Source: Acetobacteraceae bacterium (lineage in GTDB: Bacteria > Pseudomonadota > Alphaproteobacteria > Acetobacterales > Acetobacteraceae). Taken from it: 10,862 bases of DNA. The position numbers and the translations under genes are program-made. Shown here piece after piece: positions 1-6,296 of this stretch. Numbering within the stretch: position 1 is the stretch's first letter; each line of letters begins with the position of its first letter. The DNA lies in contig CANJXD010000155.1 in the NCBI GenBank assembly GCA_947478535.1, positions 1 to 10,862 of the forward strand. Direction: 5' to 3'. The notes below the pieces were generated by a model. It saw nothing but the letters and a program-made list of their open reading frames with translations, was not told where the DNA came from and ran no database searches.

Positions 1-798
1 CAGCAGAAGGTGTGTGCCGGCGATGCGGGTGCCGTCGTCGAGGATGGCGACCAGGCCGATGCCGGCGGCTATATCGGGTTCGACCTTCGCCAGCTTCGCG
101 CCTTCCCGCAGGGTGATGCCGTCCTCCACCAGCACACGGCGCAGGCCGTCCACCAGTTCGGGGTCGTCCCGGCCGGCGATGCTGCCGGCCTCGATCACGG
201 TGACGAGGCAGCCGAGGCGGGCATGGGCCTGGGCCATTTCCAGCCCGATCGGGCCGCCGCCGAGGATGAGGAGGTGGCCCGGCGCGTCCTCCAGGTCGAA
301 GATCGTCTCATTGGTCAGCCAGGGGACGGGGCCGAGGCCGGGGATGGCGGGCACCACGGCCTGGCTGCCGGCGGCGATGACGCAGCGGCGGAAGGTCAGG
401 CGCCGCCCGCCGGCCTCGATCATGTCGGGGGCGACGAAATGGCCGGAGGCGCGGATCACCTCCACCCCCATGGCGCGGAAGCGGGCCTCGGAATCCGTGG
501 GCGCGATGGCGTCGATGGTGCCGCGGATATGGGCGCGGAGTGCGGCCCAGTCGATCACGGGTTCGGGCAGGCGAATGCCGAAGCGGCCGGCGCGGCGCAC
601 CTGGCCCACGGCATGGGCGGCGGCGAGCATGGCCTTGGACGGGACGCAGCCGAAATTCAGGCAATCACCGCCCATCAGCCCCCGCTCGATCAGCGCGACC
701 TTGAGGCCGAGGGCGGCGGAGAGTGCTGCGGCGGACAGACCCGCGGCGCCGGCACCGATCACCACCAGGTCAAAATCAGGCGCGGGCTTGAAGGGCAT
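1..798 (-). CDS. MerA/dihydrolipoamide dehydrogenase-like FAD disulfide oxidoreductase (partial, C-terminus missing)
   Basis: This is a class I pyridine nucleotide-disulfide oxidoreductase that should bind FAD and NAD(P)H and pass electrons through a redox-active cysteine pair. The first 266 codons are visible and the frame is still open at position 1. The FAD dinucleotide-binding motif GAGAAG lies at residues 15-20. The active-site disulfide is in GGDCLNFGCVPSKA (C46 and C51), and the second nucleotide-binding motif GGGPIG is at 180-185. The D in GGDC and the F before the second Cys fit the mercuric-reductase-like subgroup better than true Lpd (GGTCLNVGCIPSK). There is no N-terminal HMA metal-binding domain, and no mer or 2-oxoacid dehydrogenase genes lie nearby, so the substrate is unknown. 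The start ATG has AGGAA about 10 nt upstream. The gene follows the binding-protein gene on the same strand after 89 nt and may be cotranscribed with it. The C-terminal dimerisation domain, with its diagnostic residues, lies outside the window. Confidence 0.93.
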   Translation of the reverse strand, partial: MPFKPAPDFDLVVIGAGAAGLSAAALSAALGLKVALIERGLMGGDCLNFGCVPSKAMLAAAHAVGQVRRAGRFGIRLPEPVIDWAALRAHIRGTIDAIAPTDSEARFRAMGVEVIRASGHFVAPDMIEAGGRRLTFRRCVIAAGSQAVVPAIPGLGPVPWLTNETIFDLEDAPGHLLILGGGPIGLEMAQAHARLGCLVTVIEAGSIAGRDDPELVDGLRRVLVEDGITLREGAKLAKVEPDIAAGIGLVAILDDGTRIAGTHLLL

Positions 799-816
799 GG
801 GAGGGTTCCTGCCGGG

Positions 817-856
817 GCGCGCCGGAGAGAGGCGCGCGTGGCACCGGCAATGCCGG
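817..856 (-). other. Two hairpins in the 89-nt gap between the binding-protein and oxidoreductase genes
   Basis: Two perfect inverted repeats sit back to back. GCGCGCC (817-823) pairs with GGCGCGC (831-837) around a 7-nt loop. CCGGC (844-848) pairs with GCCGG (852-856) around a 3-nt loop. Neither is followed by a T-run on the minus strand, so they do not look like intrinsic terminators. They could set mRNA stability or the relative expression of the two genes (inference). Confidence 0.4.
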
Positions 857-887
857 GACCGGGGCCGGGGGGCAAGTCCCTGTTGTG

Positions 888-1856
888 TTACTCCGCCTTC
901 GCCCCCACGGCCTTGGCGATCTCGGCCCATTTCGCGAGTTCGGCGCGCTGGAAGGTGGCGAGCTCGGCAGGGGTGCTGCCGACGGGCTCGGTGCCGGCCG
1001 CGCGCATGCGGGACTGGACGGTGGGGTCGCGCAGCGTGGCGACGAGGGCGGCGTTGAGCCGGGTGACGATCTCCGGCGGGGTGCGGGCGGGGGCGAAGAT
1101 GGCGTGCCAGGCGGTGCCCTCCACGCCCGGCAAGGTTTCTCCCAGAGTCGGCAATTCCGGCAGGACGGCGCTGCGCCGGGCGCCGGCCACCGCGATGCCG
1201 CGCAGGCGGCCAGCGCGGACATGCGGCGTGAGGCCGGCGACATCGGCGATCGCCATGGAAACGTGGCCCCCCGTCAGGTCGATCAGCAACTGGCCGCCGC
1301 CGCGGAAGGGCACATGCTCGATCGGCAGACCGCCACCGGCGCGCTTCAGCATTTCCGTCAGCAGGTGCGGCAGGCTGCCGGACCCGGCGGAGGCGTAGGT
1401 CAGGCGGGTCGGGTTGGCGCGGGCGAAGGCGACCAGTTCCGCCACCGTACGGACCGGGATTTCCGGGTGGACGGCGAGCATGAATTCGACATGGGCGACC
1501 AGGGTGACGGGGGTGAAATCGGCCACGGGGTCATAGGCCATGCGCTCATAGACCGCGGCGTTGATGGCATGCGTCGCGATGTTGCCGGCAACGAGCACGC
1601 TGCCATCGGGGGTAGCGCGGGCCACGGCCTCGGCGCCGATCATGCCGCCGGCGCCGCCGCGATTCTCGATGGTGACGGGGTGGCCCAGAAGCTCCTGCAA
1701 CTTCGGCTGCATGATGCGGGCGACGATATCGACGGACCCGCCGGGCGGGAACGGCACCAGCAGGCGGAGCGGCGGCGTGCCCTGGGCGCCCACGACGGAG
1801 GGCGCGGCGAGTAGCGCGGAGGCCAGCCCGACGACGTGACGACGTGCGATCGCCAT
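888..1856 (-). CDS. Bug/TctC-family tripartite tricarboxylate transporter substrate-binding protein
   Basis: This is a periplasmic solute-binding protein of the Bug (TctC) family, which captures carboxylates or similar small acids for TctAB-type carriers. The protein has 322 residues, the usual family length. Residues 1-25 form a signal peptide with an RR pair at 5-6, a hydrophobic core and a likely cleavage near VVGA-Q, so Tat export is possible. The mature part starts with the family signature VPFPPGGSVDIVAR (34-47), followed by IENRGGAGGMIG (63-74) and ARATPDG. I chose ATG 1856 because the signal peptide begins there and GGGGGAG lies 8 nt upstream; an in-frame ATG at 1928 would add 24 residues before the signal. 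No tctA or tctB gene is visible, so it is an orphan receptor, as is common in Bug-rich genomes. The ligand cannot be read from sequence. Its leader holds a palindrome and an SD-containing hairpin (listed separately). Confidence 0.93.
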   Translation of the reverse strand: MAIARRHVVGLASALLAAPSVVGAQGTPPLRLLVPFPPGGSVDIVARIMQPKLQELLGHPVTIENRGGAGGMIGAEAVARATPDGSVLVAGNIATHAINAAVYERMAYDPVADFTPVTLVAHVEFMLAVHPEIPVRTVAELVAFARANPTRLTYASAGSGSLPHLLTEMLKRAGGGLPIEHVPFRGGGQLLIDLTGGHVSMAIADVAGLTPHVRAGRLRGIAVAGARRSAVLPELPTLGETLPGVEGTAWHAIFAPARTPPEIVTRLNAALVATLRDPTVQSRMRAAGTEPVGSTPAELATFQRAELAKWAEIAKAVGAKAE

Positions 1857-1864
1857 GGCGATGA

Positions 1865-1890
1865 CTCCCCCCGGTTTTTGCCGGGGGGAG
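1865..1890 (-). promoter_or_regulatory. Perfect 10-bp hairpin that contains the Shine-Dalgarno of the Bug-family gene
   Basis: CTCCCCCCGG (1865-1874) and CCGGGGGGAG (1881-1890) are exact reverse complements separated by 6 nt. In the minus-strand mRNA, the 3' arm carries GGGGGAG, the apparent ribosome binding site, 8 nt before ATG 1856. Folding would therefore hide the SD. No T-run follows on either strand, which argues against an intrinsic terminator. The structure is seen in the sequence; its role in translational control is inferred. Confidence 0.55.
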
Positions 1891-1918
1891 GCTAGGTTGC
1901 GAAGGGCCGCCGGGTCAA
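1889..1918 (-). promoter_or_regulatory. Weak candidate promoter for the Bug-family gene
   Basis: On the minus strand, TTGACC (1913-1918) is a good -35 match. It is followed after 18 nt by TAGCCT (1889-1894), which keeps the three most conserved -10 positions. Transcription would start near 1882, inside the 5' arm of the SD hairpin. The match is modest and the call is tentative. Confidence 0.25.
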
Positions 1919-1925
1919 TTGACCC
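1912..1925. promoter_or_regulatory. Perfect 14-bp palindrome, candidate operator
   Basis: GGGTCAATTGACCC is a perfect palindrome. It lies just past the stop codon of the DUF1150 gene and 56 nt upstream of the Bug-family start, and it overlaps the candidate -35 element. It could bind a dimeric regulator. No regulator gene is adjacent and I do not recognise the site as belonging to a named family. Confidence 0.4.
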
Positions 1926-1928
1926 CAA

Positions 1929-2207
1929 TCAGTTGACCAGGGCGGGTTCCATGTCGTGCTGGCGGATCGCGGCGGCGCCGTGCAGCACATCCTGCGCGGT
2001 GCCGATGGGGGTGCCGTCGGCGGCGTGGATGGCGAAGGCGCGCGCGCCGTTCAGCACCATGGGGCGAAGATAGGCGACGGCGTCATTGCCCAGCATGGCG
2101 AAATCGCGCGTCGAGAGGGTGCGCAAGGTCTGGGAGGAGAGGAAGCTCCAGCCCTCGCCGCGGGGGCCGTCATGGGAGGGTTCGTGGTCTCTGTCGTGGT
2201 CGGTCAT
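1929..2207 (-). CDS. DUF1150 family protein
   Basis: This is a 92-residue cytoplasmic protein of unknown function. The N-terminal 30 residues are hydrophilic and rich in His, Asp and Gly. The DUF1150 core follows at about 31-91, with the family-typical segments AVAYLRPMVLNGARAFAIHAADG and, near the end, the arrangement AAAIRQHDMEPALVN. DUF1150 genes in alphaproteobacteria commonly lie just after an Hsp20 gene, which is the arrangement here: the start is 66 nt downstream of the hsp20 stop on the same strand. This suggests heat-induced coexpression and a possible accessory role to the small heat shock protein (inference). ATG 2207 was chosen because AAGGAG (2214-2219) sits 6 nt upstream. An earlier in-frame ATG at 2264 would add 19 Arg/Pro-rich residues and has no support. 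Confidence 0.85.
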   Translation of the reverse strand: MTDHDRDHEPSHDGPRGEGWSFLSSQTLRTLSTRDFAMLGNDAVAYLRPMVLNGARAFAIHAADGTPIGTAQDVLHGAAAIRQHDMEPALVN

Positions 2208-2273
2208 GGTCAACTCCTTGCGGCGCGGCCTGCAGCGGCCCGTGCCCGGGTTGGATGGTGGCAAAGGGGGCGA

Positions 2274-2744
2274 TCACCCCTCCTTCGTGCGGCTTTCCAT
2301 CAGCGGCCCGACGACGGGGCGCTGGGCGCCATTGCCGCGGGTCGCGATCTCGATGGTCTTGACGCGAACTTCCGGCACGGGGCGGCGGAGATCCACATGC
2401 AGCAGGCCGTTGTCGAGCCACGCGCCCTCAACCTCGATCCCCTCGGCCAGCACGAAGGCGCGCTGGAACTGGCGGGCCGCGATGCCGCGATGGAGGAAGA
2501 TGCGGCCATCCAACTCATCGCGCTGCCGGCCCCGGATGACGAGCTGGTTGTCCTCCTGCGTGATCTGGAGGTCATCCATCGAAAAACCAGCGACGGCGAG
2601 GGTGATGCGGAGCCGGGTCTCCCCGGTCTGCTCGATGTTGTAGGGTGGGTAGCCATCGGCGGATTTCTGCACGCGGTCGAGCATCTGTTCGAGATGGTCG
2701 AAGCCGAGGAACAGCGGCGAGCCGAAGACGGATGGACGGGACAT
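2274..2744 (-). CDS. Hsp20/alpha-crystallin small heat shock protein (IbpA-like)
   Basis: This is a small heat shock protein that binds unfolding proteins in the cytoplasm and holds them for refolding by DnaK/ClpB. It has 156 residues, typical for class A bacterial sHsps. The N-terminal segment (1-32, FGSPLFLGFDHLEQMLDRV) resembles IbpA. The alpha-crystallin domain spans about 33-125: YPPYNIEQ opens it, GIAARQFQRAFVLAEGIEV is the central loop and strand region, and NGLLHVDLRRPVPE is the conserved A-x-x-x-N-G-L-L end. IEI (131-133) is the C-terminal I-x-I motif that docks between dimers. The DUF1150 gene follows on the same strand. The leader contains a ROSE-like thermometer covering the SD AGGAGG, whose spacing to the ATG is long (12 nt). 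The identification is certain at family level; ibpA orthology is not proven. Confidence 0.96.
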   Translation of the reverse strand: MSRPSVFGSPLFLGFDHLEQMLDRVQKSADGYPPYNIEQTGETRLRITLAVAGFSMDDLQITQEDNQLVIRGRQRDELDGRIFLHRGIAARQFQRAFVLAEGIEVEGAWLDNGLLHVDLRRPVPEVRVKTIEIATRGNGAQRPVVGPLMESRTKEG

Positions 2745-2820
2745 TCTAGTCTGTTGCCTCCTCGCTCAGGAGCGAAGCCTTGGTGACCCGGGGCCCGAGT
2801 GGCACCCCGTGGAAAGGGAT
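2745..2820 (-). ncRNA. ROSE-like RNA thermometer in the hsp20 5' leader
   Basis: The minus-strand leader ends in a hairpin where CUCCU (2768-2772) pairs with AGGAG of the SD (2758-2762) across a 5-nt loop. Next to this stem, the G of a UCGCU element (2771-2775) faces a G of the SD. This is the same arrangement as the U(U/C)GCU motif and G-G opposition known from ROSE thermometers upstream of rhizobial hsp genes. A second hairpin lies upstream: GGUG (2803-2806) pairs with CACC (2782-2785) around an inner 6-bp stem (2795-2800 with 2786-2791). The upstream limit and transcription start are not known. The leader is followed directly by an Hsp20 gene, the usual ROSE target. Confidence 0.6.
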
Positions 2821-2891
2821 TTTGGCGGCATGGGGCGCCGTTGCAAGGGGTGCGGCGCGGGGCTACCTCTCCGAACCGTCACTTGCAGAAG

Positions 2892-2906
2892 GCCCGCCAG
2901 GCGGGC
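2892..2906 (+). other. Short GC-rich inverted repeat just upstream of def
   Basis: GCCCGC (2892... offset by one loop base) and GCGGGC form a 6-bp stem around a CAG loop, ending 13 nt before the def ATG. It may weaken ribosome access or be incidental in such GC-rich DNA. The rest of the divergent region 2745-2919 holds the hsp20 leader and no convincing def promoter. Confidence 0.25.
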
Positions 2907-2919
2907 GGACCAGGGCCCA

Positions 2920-3486
2920 ATGACCACCGAGACCGAAAAGCCGCCATTCACGCCACCGCCGACCACGGCCGCGGTGATGCCTATCCTGTTCGTGCCGGAC
3001 CCGAAGCTGCGGGCCAAGGCGAAGGCCGTGCAGGCGGCGTCGGATATCGGCCCTTTGGCGGAACGCATGCTGGCCACGATGTACCGCGCGCCGGGCATCG
3101 GTCTGGCCGCGCCCCAGGTGGGGGAATTGCTGCGCCTGGTGGTGATCGACCTGCAGGAAGGCGACAAGCCCGCGCCGCTCGTGCTGGTGAACCCCGTGAT
3201 CACGGCGGTCAGCCGGGACATGGCGACGCGGGAGGAAGGCTGCCTGTCCCTGCCCAACCAATTCGCGGAAGTCACGCGCCCCGGGCGGGTGAAGGTGGCG
3301 TACCTCGACCTCACCGGCGCAAAGCGGGAGATCGAGGGGGAGGGGCTGCTGGCCGCCTGCCTGCAACATGAGCTCGACCACCTCGACGGCGTGCTGTTCG
3401 TCGATCACCTCTCGGCGCTGAAGCGGAACATGATGCTGCGGAAGCTGGCGAAGGAGCTGAAGGCGAAGGCGCTGGAGAACGAGTGA
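2920..3486 (+). CDS. def: Peptide deformylase
   Basis: This metalloenzyme removes the formyl group from the N-terminal formyl-Met of new proteins at the ribosome. The protein has 188 residues. All three family motifs are present: [10 protein letters not shown] (59-68), EEGCLSLP (105-112, metal ligand C108) and QHELDHLDG (149-157, ligands H150 and H154, catalytic E151). Residues 1-19 form a Thr/Pro-rich extension ahead of [11 protein letters not shown], where most deformylases begin. I took ATG 2920 as the start, but ATG 2977 would give a more conventional N-terminus; neither has a strong SD. An upstream in-frame ATG at 2809 would run into the hsp20 leader and is unlikely. fmt follows after 61 nt, so the enzymes that add and remove the formyl group are encoded together. 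A deformylase with an intact EGCLS motif is expected to be active. Confidence 0.96.
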   Translation: MTTETEKPPFTPPPTTAAVMPILFVPDPKLRAKAKAVQAASDIGPLAERMLATMYRAPGIGLAAPQVGELLRLVVIDLQEGDKPAPLVLVNPVITAVSRDMATREEGCLSLPNQFAEVTRPGRVKVAYLDLTGAKREIEGEGLLAACLQHELDHLDGVLFVDHLSALKRNMMLRKLAKELKAKALENE

Positions 3487-3509
3487 GCGCGCTCCGCGAA
3501 CCGGCCGGC

Positions 3510-3527
3510 GGCCCCGGCCCCGGCCCC
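3510..3527. repeat. (GGCCCC)3 tandem hexamer in the def-fmt gap
   Basis: Three exact GGCCCC copies lie in the 61-nt spacer between def and fmt. They may be a slippage-prone GC tract. No function is evident. Confidence 0.5.
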
Positions 3528-3547
3528 CGTCGCCTGAGGGCGTGAGC

Positions 3548-4453
3548 ATGCGCATCGCCTTCATGGGCAGCCCGGATTTTTCGGTCCCGGCGCTGCGGGC
3601 GCTGCATCAGGCAGGGCACCAGATCGTCTGCGTCTATACCCAGCCGCCCAAGCCGGCCGGGCGGGGGCAGAAGGAAACGCCCTGCCCGGTGCATCGGGCG
3701 GCACTGGAGCTCGGCCTGCCCGTGCGGACACCTGCGCGGGTGCGGAAGGATGCGGCGGAGCATGATTTTTTCCGGGCGCTTGACCTCGATGTCGCGGTGG
3801 TCGCCGCCTATGGGCTGATCCTGCCCCCGGCGATGCTGGAGGCGCCCCGGCGCGGCTGCCTCAACATCCATGCCTCGCTGCTGCCGCGCTGGCGCGGGGC
3901 GGGGCCGATCCAGGCGGCGATCCTGCATGGGGATGCCGAGACCGGCATCACCATCATGCGGATGGAAGAAGGCCTCGATACCGGCCCGATGCTGCTGCGC
4001 CAGGTCGTGCCCATCACGCCCCGCATGACGACGCCCGAATTGCATGACGCACTCGCCGCGATCGGCGGTCCGCTGGTGCTGCGCGCCCTGGCCGAGGACC
4101 CCGCGCCGGCGCCGCAGCCCGAGGAAGGCGTGACCTATGCGCCGAAGCTGGCGAAGGAGGATGGGCGGATCGACTGGTGGCAGGATGCGTCGGCGCTCGA
4201 TCGGCGCATCCGCGCGATGAACCCCTGGCCCGGTTGCTTCTTCCTGATGGGGGAGGAGGTCGTCCGCGTCCACGCCGCCGAACCCGTGGACGGCAATGGG
4301 GCGCCGGGCACGGTGCTGGGCGCCGCGCCCACCATCGCCTGCGGCGTCGGGGCTGTGCGCCTGACCCGGCTGCAACGCGCGGGGCGCGCGGCGATGCCGG
4401 CGGATGCCTTCCTGCGGGGCTTCCCGATGGTGCCGGGCACGGTCCTGCGCTGA
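3548..4453 (+). CDS. fmt: Methionyl-tRNA formyltransferase
   Basis: The enzyme transfers a formyl group from 10-formyltetrahydrofolate to Met-tRNAfMet to make the initiator tRNA. It has 301 residues, close to the usual 310-315. The N-terminal Rossmann-type domain starts [16 protein letters not shown]. The catalytic triad of the formyltransferase fold is visible as N106 and H108 in [18 protein letters not shown] and D144 in EGLDTGPML. The C-terminal tRNA-binding domain starts near [14 protein letters not shown] and contains NPWPG. ATG 3548 is preferred over the in-frame GTG at 3542 because GAGGG (3536-3540) is 7 nt before the ATG but only 1 nt before the GTG. The TGA stop shares one base with the truA ATG (TGATG), so the two genes are likely translationally coupled. 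Confidence 0.97.
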   Translation: MRIAFMGSPDFSVPALRALHQAGHQIVCVYTQPPKPAGRGQKETPCPVHRAALELGLPVRTPARVRKDAAEHDFFRALDLDVAVVAAYGLILPPAMLEAPRRGCLNIHASLLPRWRGAGPIQAAILHGDAETGITIMRMEEGLDTGPMLLRQVVPITPRMTTPELHDALAAIGGPLVLRALAEDPAPAPQPEEGVTYAPKLAKEDGRIDWWQDASALDRRIRAMNPWPGCFFLMGEEVVRVHAAEPVDGNGAPGTVLGAAPTIACGVGAVRLTRLQRAGRAAMPADAFLRGFPMVPGTVLR

Positions 4454-5214
4454 TGCCGCGCTACGCGCTGCGGCTGGAATATGATGGATCCCCCTTCGTC
4501 GGCTGGCAGCGGCAGGGGGATCTCCCCAGTGTCCAGAAGGTGCTGGAGGAAGCGGCGGCCTTCCTCAATGGCGGGGAATTTCCGGTGGCCACGGCCGCCG
4601 GGCGCACCGATGCCGGCGTGCATGCGGAAGCCGCCGTCGCCGATATCGCCATCGCCATGGACCTGCCGCCGGAACGGGTGCGGGAGGCGCTGAATTTCCG
4701 CTCCGTCCCGCATCCCGTCGTCGTCACGGCGGCGGCGCGCGTCGCGGAGGATTGGTCGGCGCGCTTCGACTGCATCGGCCGGGGCTACCGCTACCGCATC
4801 CTCAACCGGCGATCCCGCCCGGCGCTGGAGCAGGCGCGGGTGTGGCATGTGAAGCATCCGCTGGACGCTGCTGCGATGCATGAAGCGGCGCAGGGCCTGC
4901 TTGGCCGGCATGATTTTTCCGCCTTCCGCGCCGCCTCCTGCCAGGCGAAATCACCGCTGCGGACGCTGGACCGGCTGGATGTGTCGCGCATCGGCGAGGA
5001 GGTGGTGATCATCGCGGAGGCGCGGAGCTTCCTGCACCACCAGGTGCGGAACCTGGTGGGCACCCTGGCGGAAGTCGGCGCTGGGCGCCGCCCCGTCATC
5101 TGGCCGCGCCAGTTGCTGGAAGGGCGGGACCGCACGAAATCCGGCATGACGGCGCCGCCGGATGGCCTAGTGTTTCGCTATGCGCGCTACCAGCCCGAAC
5201 CGGACTGGGTTTAG
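4453..5214 (+). CDS. truA: tRNA pseudouridine(38-40) synthase TruA
   Basis: TruA converts uridines 38-40 in the anticodon arm of many tRNAs to pseudouridine. The protein has 253 residues, normal for the family. It begins RYALRLEYDGSPFVGWQRQ, the typical TruA N-terminus. The catalytic aspartate is D53 in AGRTDAGVHA. Later conserved segments are FDCIGRGYRYRI, HDFSAFRAASCQAKSPLRTL and FLHHQVRNLVGTL. The ATG overlaps the fmt stop (TGATG), with no separate strong SD, which supports termination-reinitiation from fmt. The gene ends 4 nt before the stop codon of the convergent oxidoreductase gene. There is no room for a dedicated terminator between them, so the transcripts may overlap. Confidence 0.97.
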   Translation: MPRYALRLEYDGSPFVGWQRQGDLPSVQKVLEEAAAFLNGGEFPVATAAGRTDAGVHAEAAVADIAIAMDLPPERVREALNFRSVPHPVVVTAAARVAEDWSARFDCIGRGYRYRILNRRSRPALEQARVWHVKHPLDAAAMHEAAQGLLGRHDFSAFRAASCQAKSPLRTLDRLDVSRIGEEVVIIAEARSFLHHQVRNLVGTLAEVGAGRRPVIWPRQLLEGRDRTKSGMTAPPDGLVFRYARYQPEPDWV

Positions 5215-5218
5215 CGGG

Positions 5219-6256
5219 TCAGGGCGCCGGCACCCCATACCGCGCCGCCAGCTTCGCCAGGGCCGGCGGGATGCCGGGGTGCAGGGCGACACCCTCCGCC
5301 AGCGCCGCTGCGCGGCGGGCCATGGCGCGTTCGCCGGGCAGGCGGGGCGCCTCGCCACCCGGGCGGGGCGGGTTGGCGTGGACGGCGTCTGCCATCCAGC
5401 CGGTCTCCCGCGTGAAGGCGGCGGTGCCGCCGAAGCGGGCGGGGTCCAGCACCATCACCAGCACGGAAGCGCCCCAGCCCGTGGGTGCATCGGCGCGACC
5501 ATGGCCGGCCAGCGCGCTGGTCAGGGCTTCGACCAGCAGGCCGAGCGCATAGCCCTTGTGCCCGGCTTCCGCACCACCGAGCGGCAGCAGCGTGCCCGGG
5601 GGCTCGGCCCAGAAGGCGTTGGGATCATCGGTTGGGGTGCCTTCGCCGTCCAGCAGCCAGGGGTGGTCGAAGCGCTTGCCCTCAGCGCGCTTCCGCGCCG
5701 TCATGCCATTCGTCGTGTTGGACATGGAGACGTCGATGATCGAGGGGCCGGCCGGCGTCGGCCAGGCGGCGGCGAGTGGGTTCGGGGTATAGAGCCGCCG
5801 CGTGCCGCCCCAGGGGGCGACGCTGCCCGTCGCCGGGTCCGAACAGGTGAGGATCAGCATCTGCCCGTCTGCCGCGACGGGCGGACCATAGGCGGCGAGG
5901 CAGCCGATATGGTGGCAGCGGCCGATGCTGACGGCCCCCATGCCGAATTCCGCCGCCATGGCCTGCGCCCGGGCGATGGCGCGGCGCACCAGCCAGGGGC
6001 CGGGCAGCTTGCGGCCGTCCCAGGTTTCCACGACCGGCGTCGCGGCCATGATCGTGGGATCGCCCTCCGCCTGCATGTCCCCGGCGGCGAGGCTATCGAG
6101 ATAGGGCGTGAGCAGCGCCAGGCCGTGCGTGTCATGGCCCATCAGGTCGCCTTCGAGCAGCACTTCCGCCACCGCGGTGGCCTTGGCGGTATCGAGGCCG
6201 GCGGCCTCCGCGCAGGCGATGGCAAAGCGGCGCAGCGCCTCGGCGTCAGACAGCAT
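5219..6256 (-). CDS. Ldh2/malate-L-lactate dehydrogenase family NAD(P)-dependent oxidoreductase
   Basis: This enzyme of the Ldh2 (YlbC/YbiC/DpkA-type) family is unrelated to classical lactate dehydrogenase and reduces 2-oxoacids or cyclic imino acids with NAD(P)H. The protein has 345 residues, the family length. Visible features are the GHDTHGL segment (40-46, H44 being the likely catalytic His of the family), GRCHHIGCLAAYG (112-124), PNPLAAAWP (158-166), GHKGYAL (232-238), DPARFGG (271-277) and a C-terminal LPGER. The start ATG has GGGGGAGGA about 8 nt upstream. It is the last gene of the dapD-dapE-membrane protein run, 40 nt after the preceding stop. The family includes a piperideine-2-carboxylate reductase, so a role in lysine/pipecolate metabolism is possible but only inferred from context. 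The exact substrate is unknown. Confidence 0.9.
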   Translation of the reverse strand: MLSDAEALRRFAIACAEAAGLDTAKATAVAEVLLEGDLMGHDTHGLALLTPYLDSLAAGDMQAEGDPTIMAATPVVETWDGRKLPGPWLVRRAIARAQAMAAEFGMGAVSIGRCHHIGCLAAYGPPVAADGQMLILTCSDPATGSVAPWGGTRRLYTPNPLAAAWPTPAGPSIIDVSMSNTTNGMTARKRAEGKRFDHPWLLDGEGTPTDDPNAFWAEPPGTLLPLGGAEAGHKGYALGLLVEALTSALAGHGRADAPTGWGASVLVMVLDPARFGGTAAFTRETGWMADAVHANPPRPGGEAPRLPGERAMARRAAALAEGVALHPGIPPALAKLAARYGVPAP

Positions 6257-6296
6257 GGATGGGATCCTCCCCCGATGGGCCTCGGTTGTGGAGAGA

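Noticed and set aside
10..1398. A 462-codon open frame on the plus strand opposite the oxidoreductase and binding-protein genes
   Set aside because: It lies antisense to two well-supported genes. Its Gly/Ala/His/Asp-rich composition is what the complement of GC-rich coding DNA gives, and it shows no recognisable motif.
1865..1890. The hairpin read as an intrinsic terminator after the DUF1150 gene
   Set aside because: The stem is strong, but no T-run follows it on either strand; SD overlap is the better reading.
2831..2850. Heat-shock sigma factor promoter for hsp20 (minus-strand CTTGCAA and CCCCAT)
   Set aside because: Both elements resemble the sigma-32 consensus, but they are only about 5 nt apart instead of about 13-15, and no alternative -10 fits.
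2841..2869. Plus-strand TTGCAA / TACCTC as a def promoter
   Set aside because: The spacing is right at 17 nt, but the -10 matches only two consensus positions.
5215..5218. Bidirectional terminator between truA and the convergent oxidoreductase gene
   Set aside because: Only 4 nt separate the stops and no hairpin with a T-run is visible nearby.
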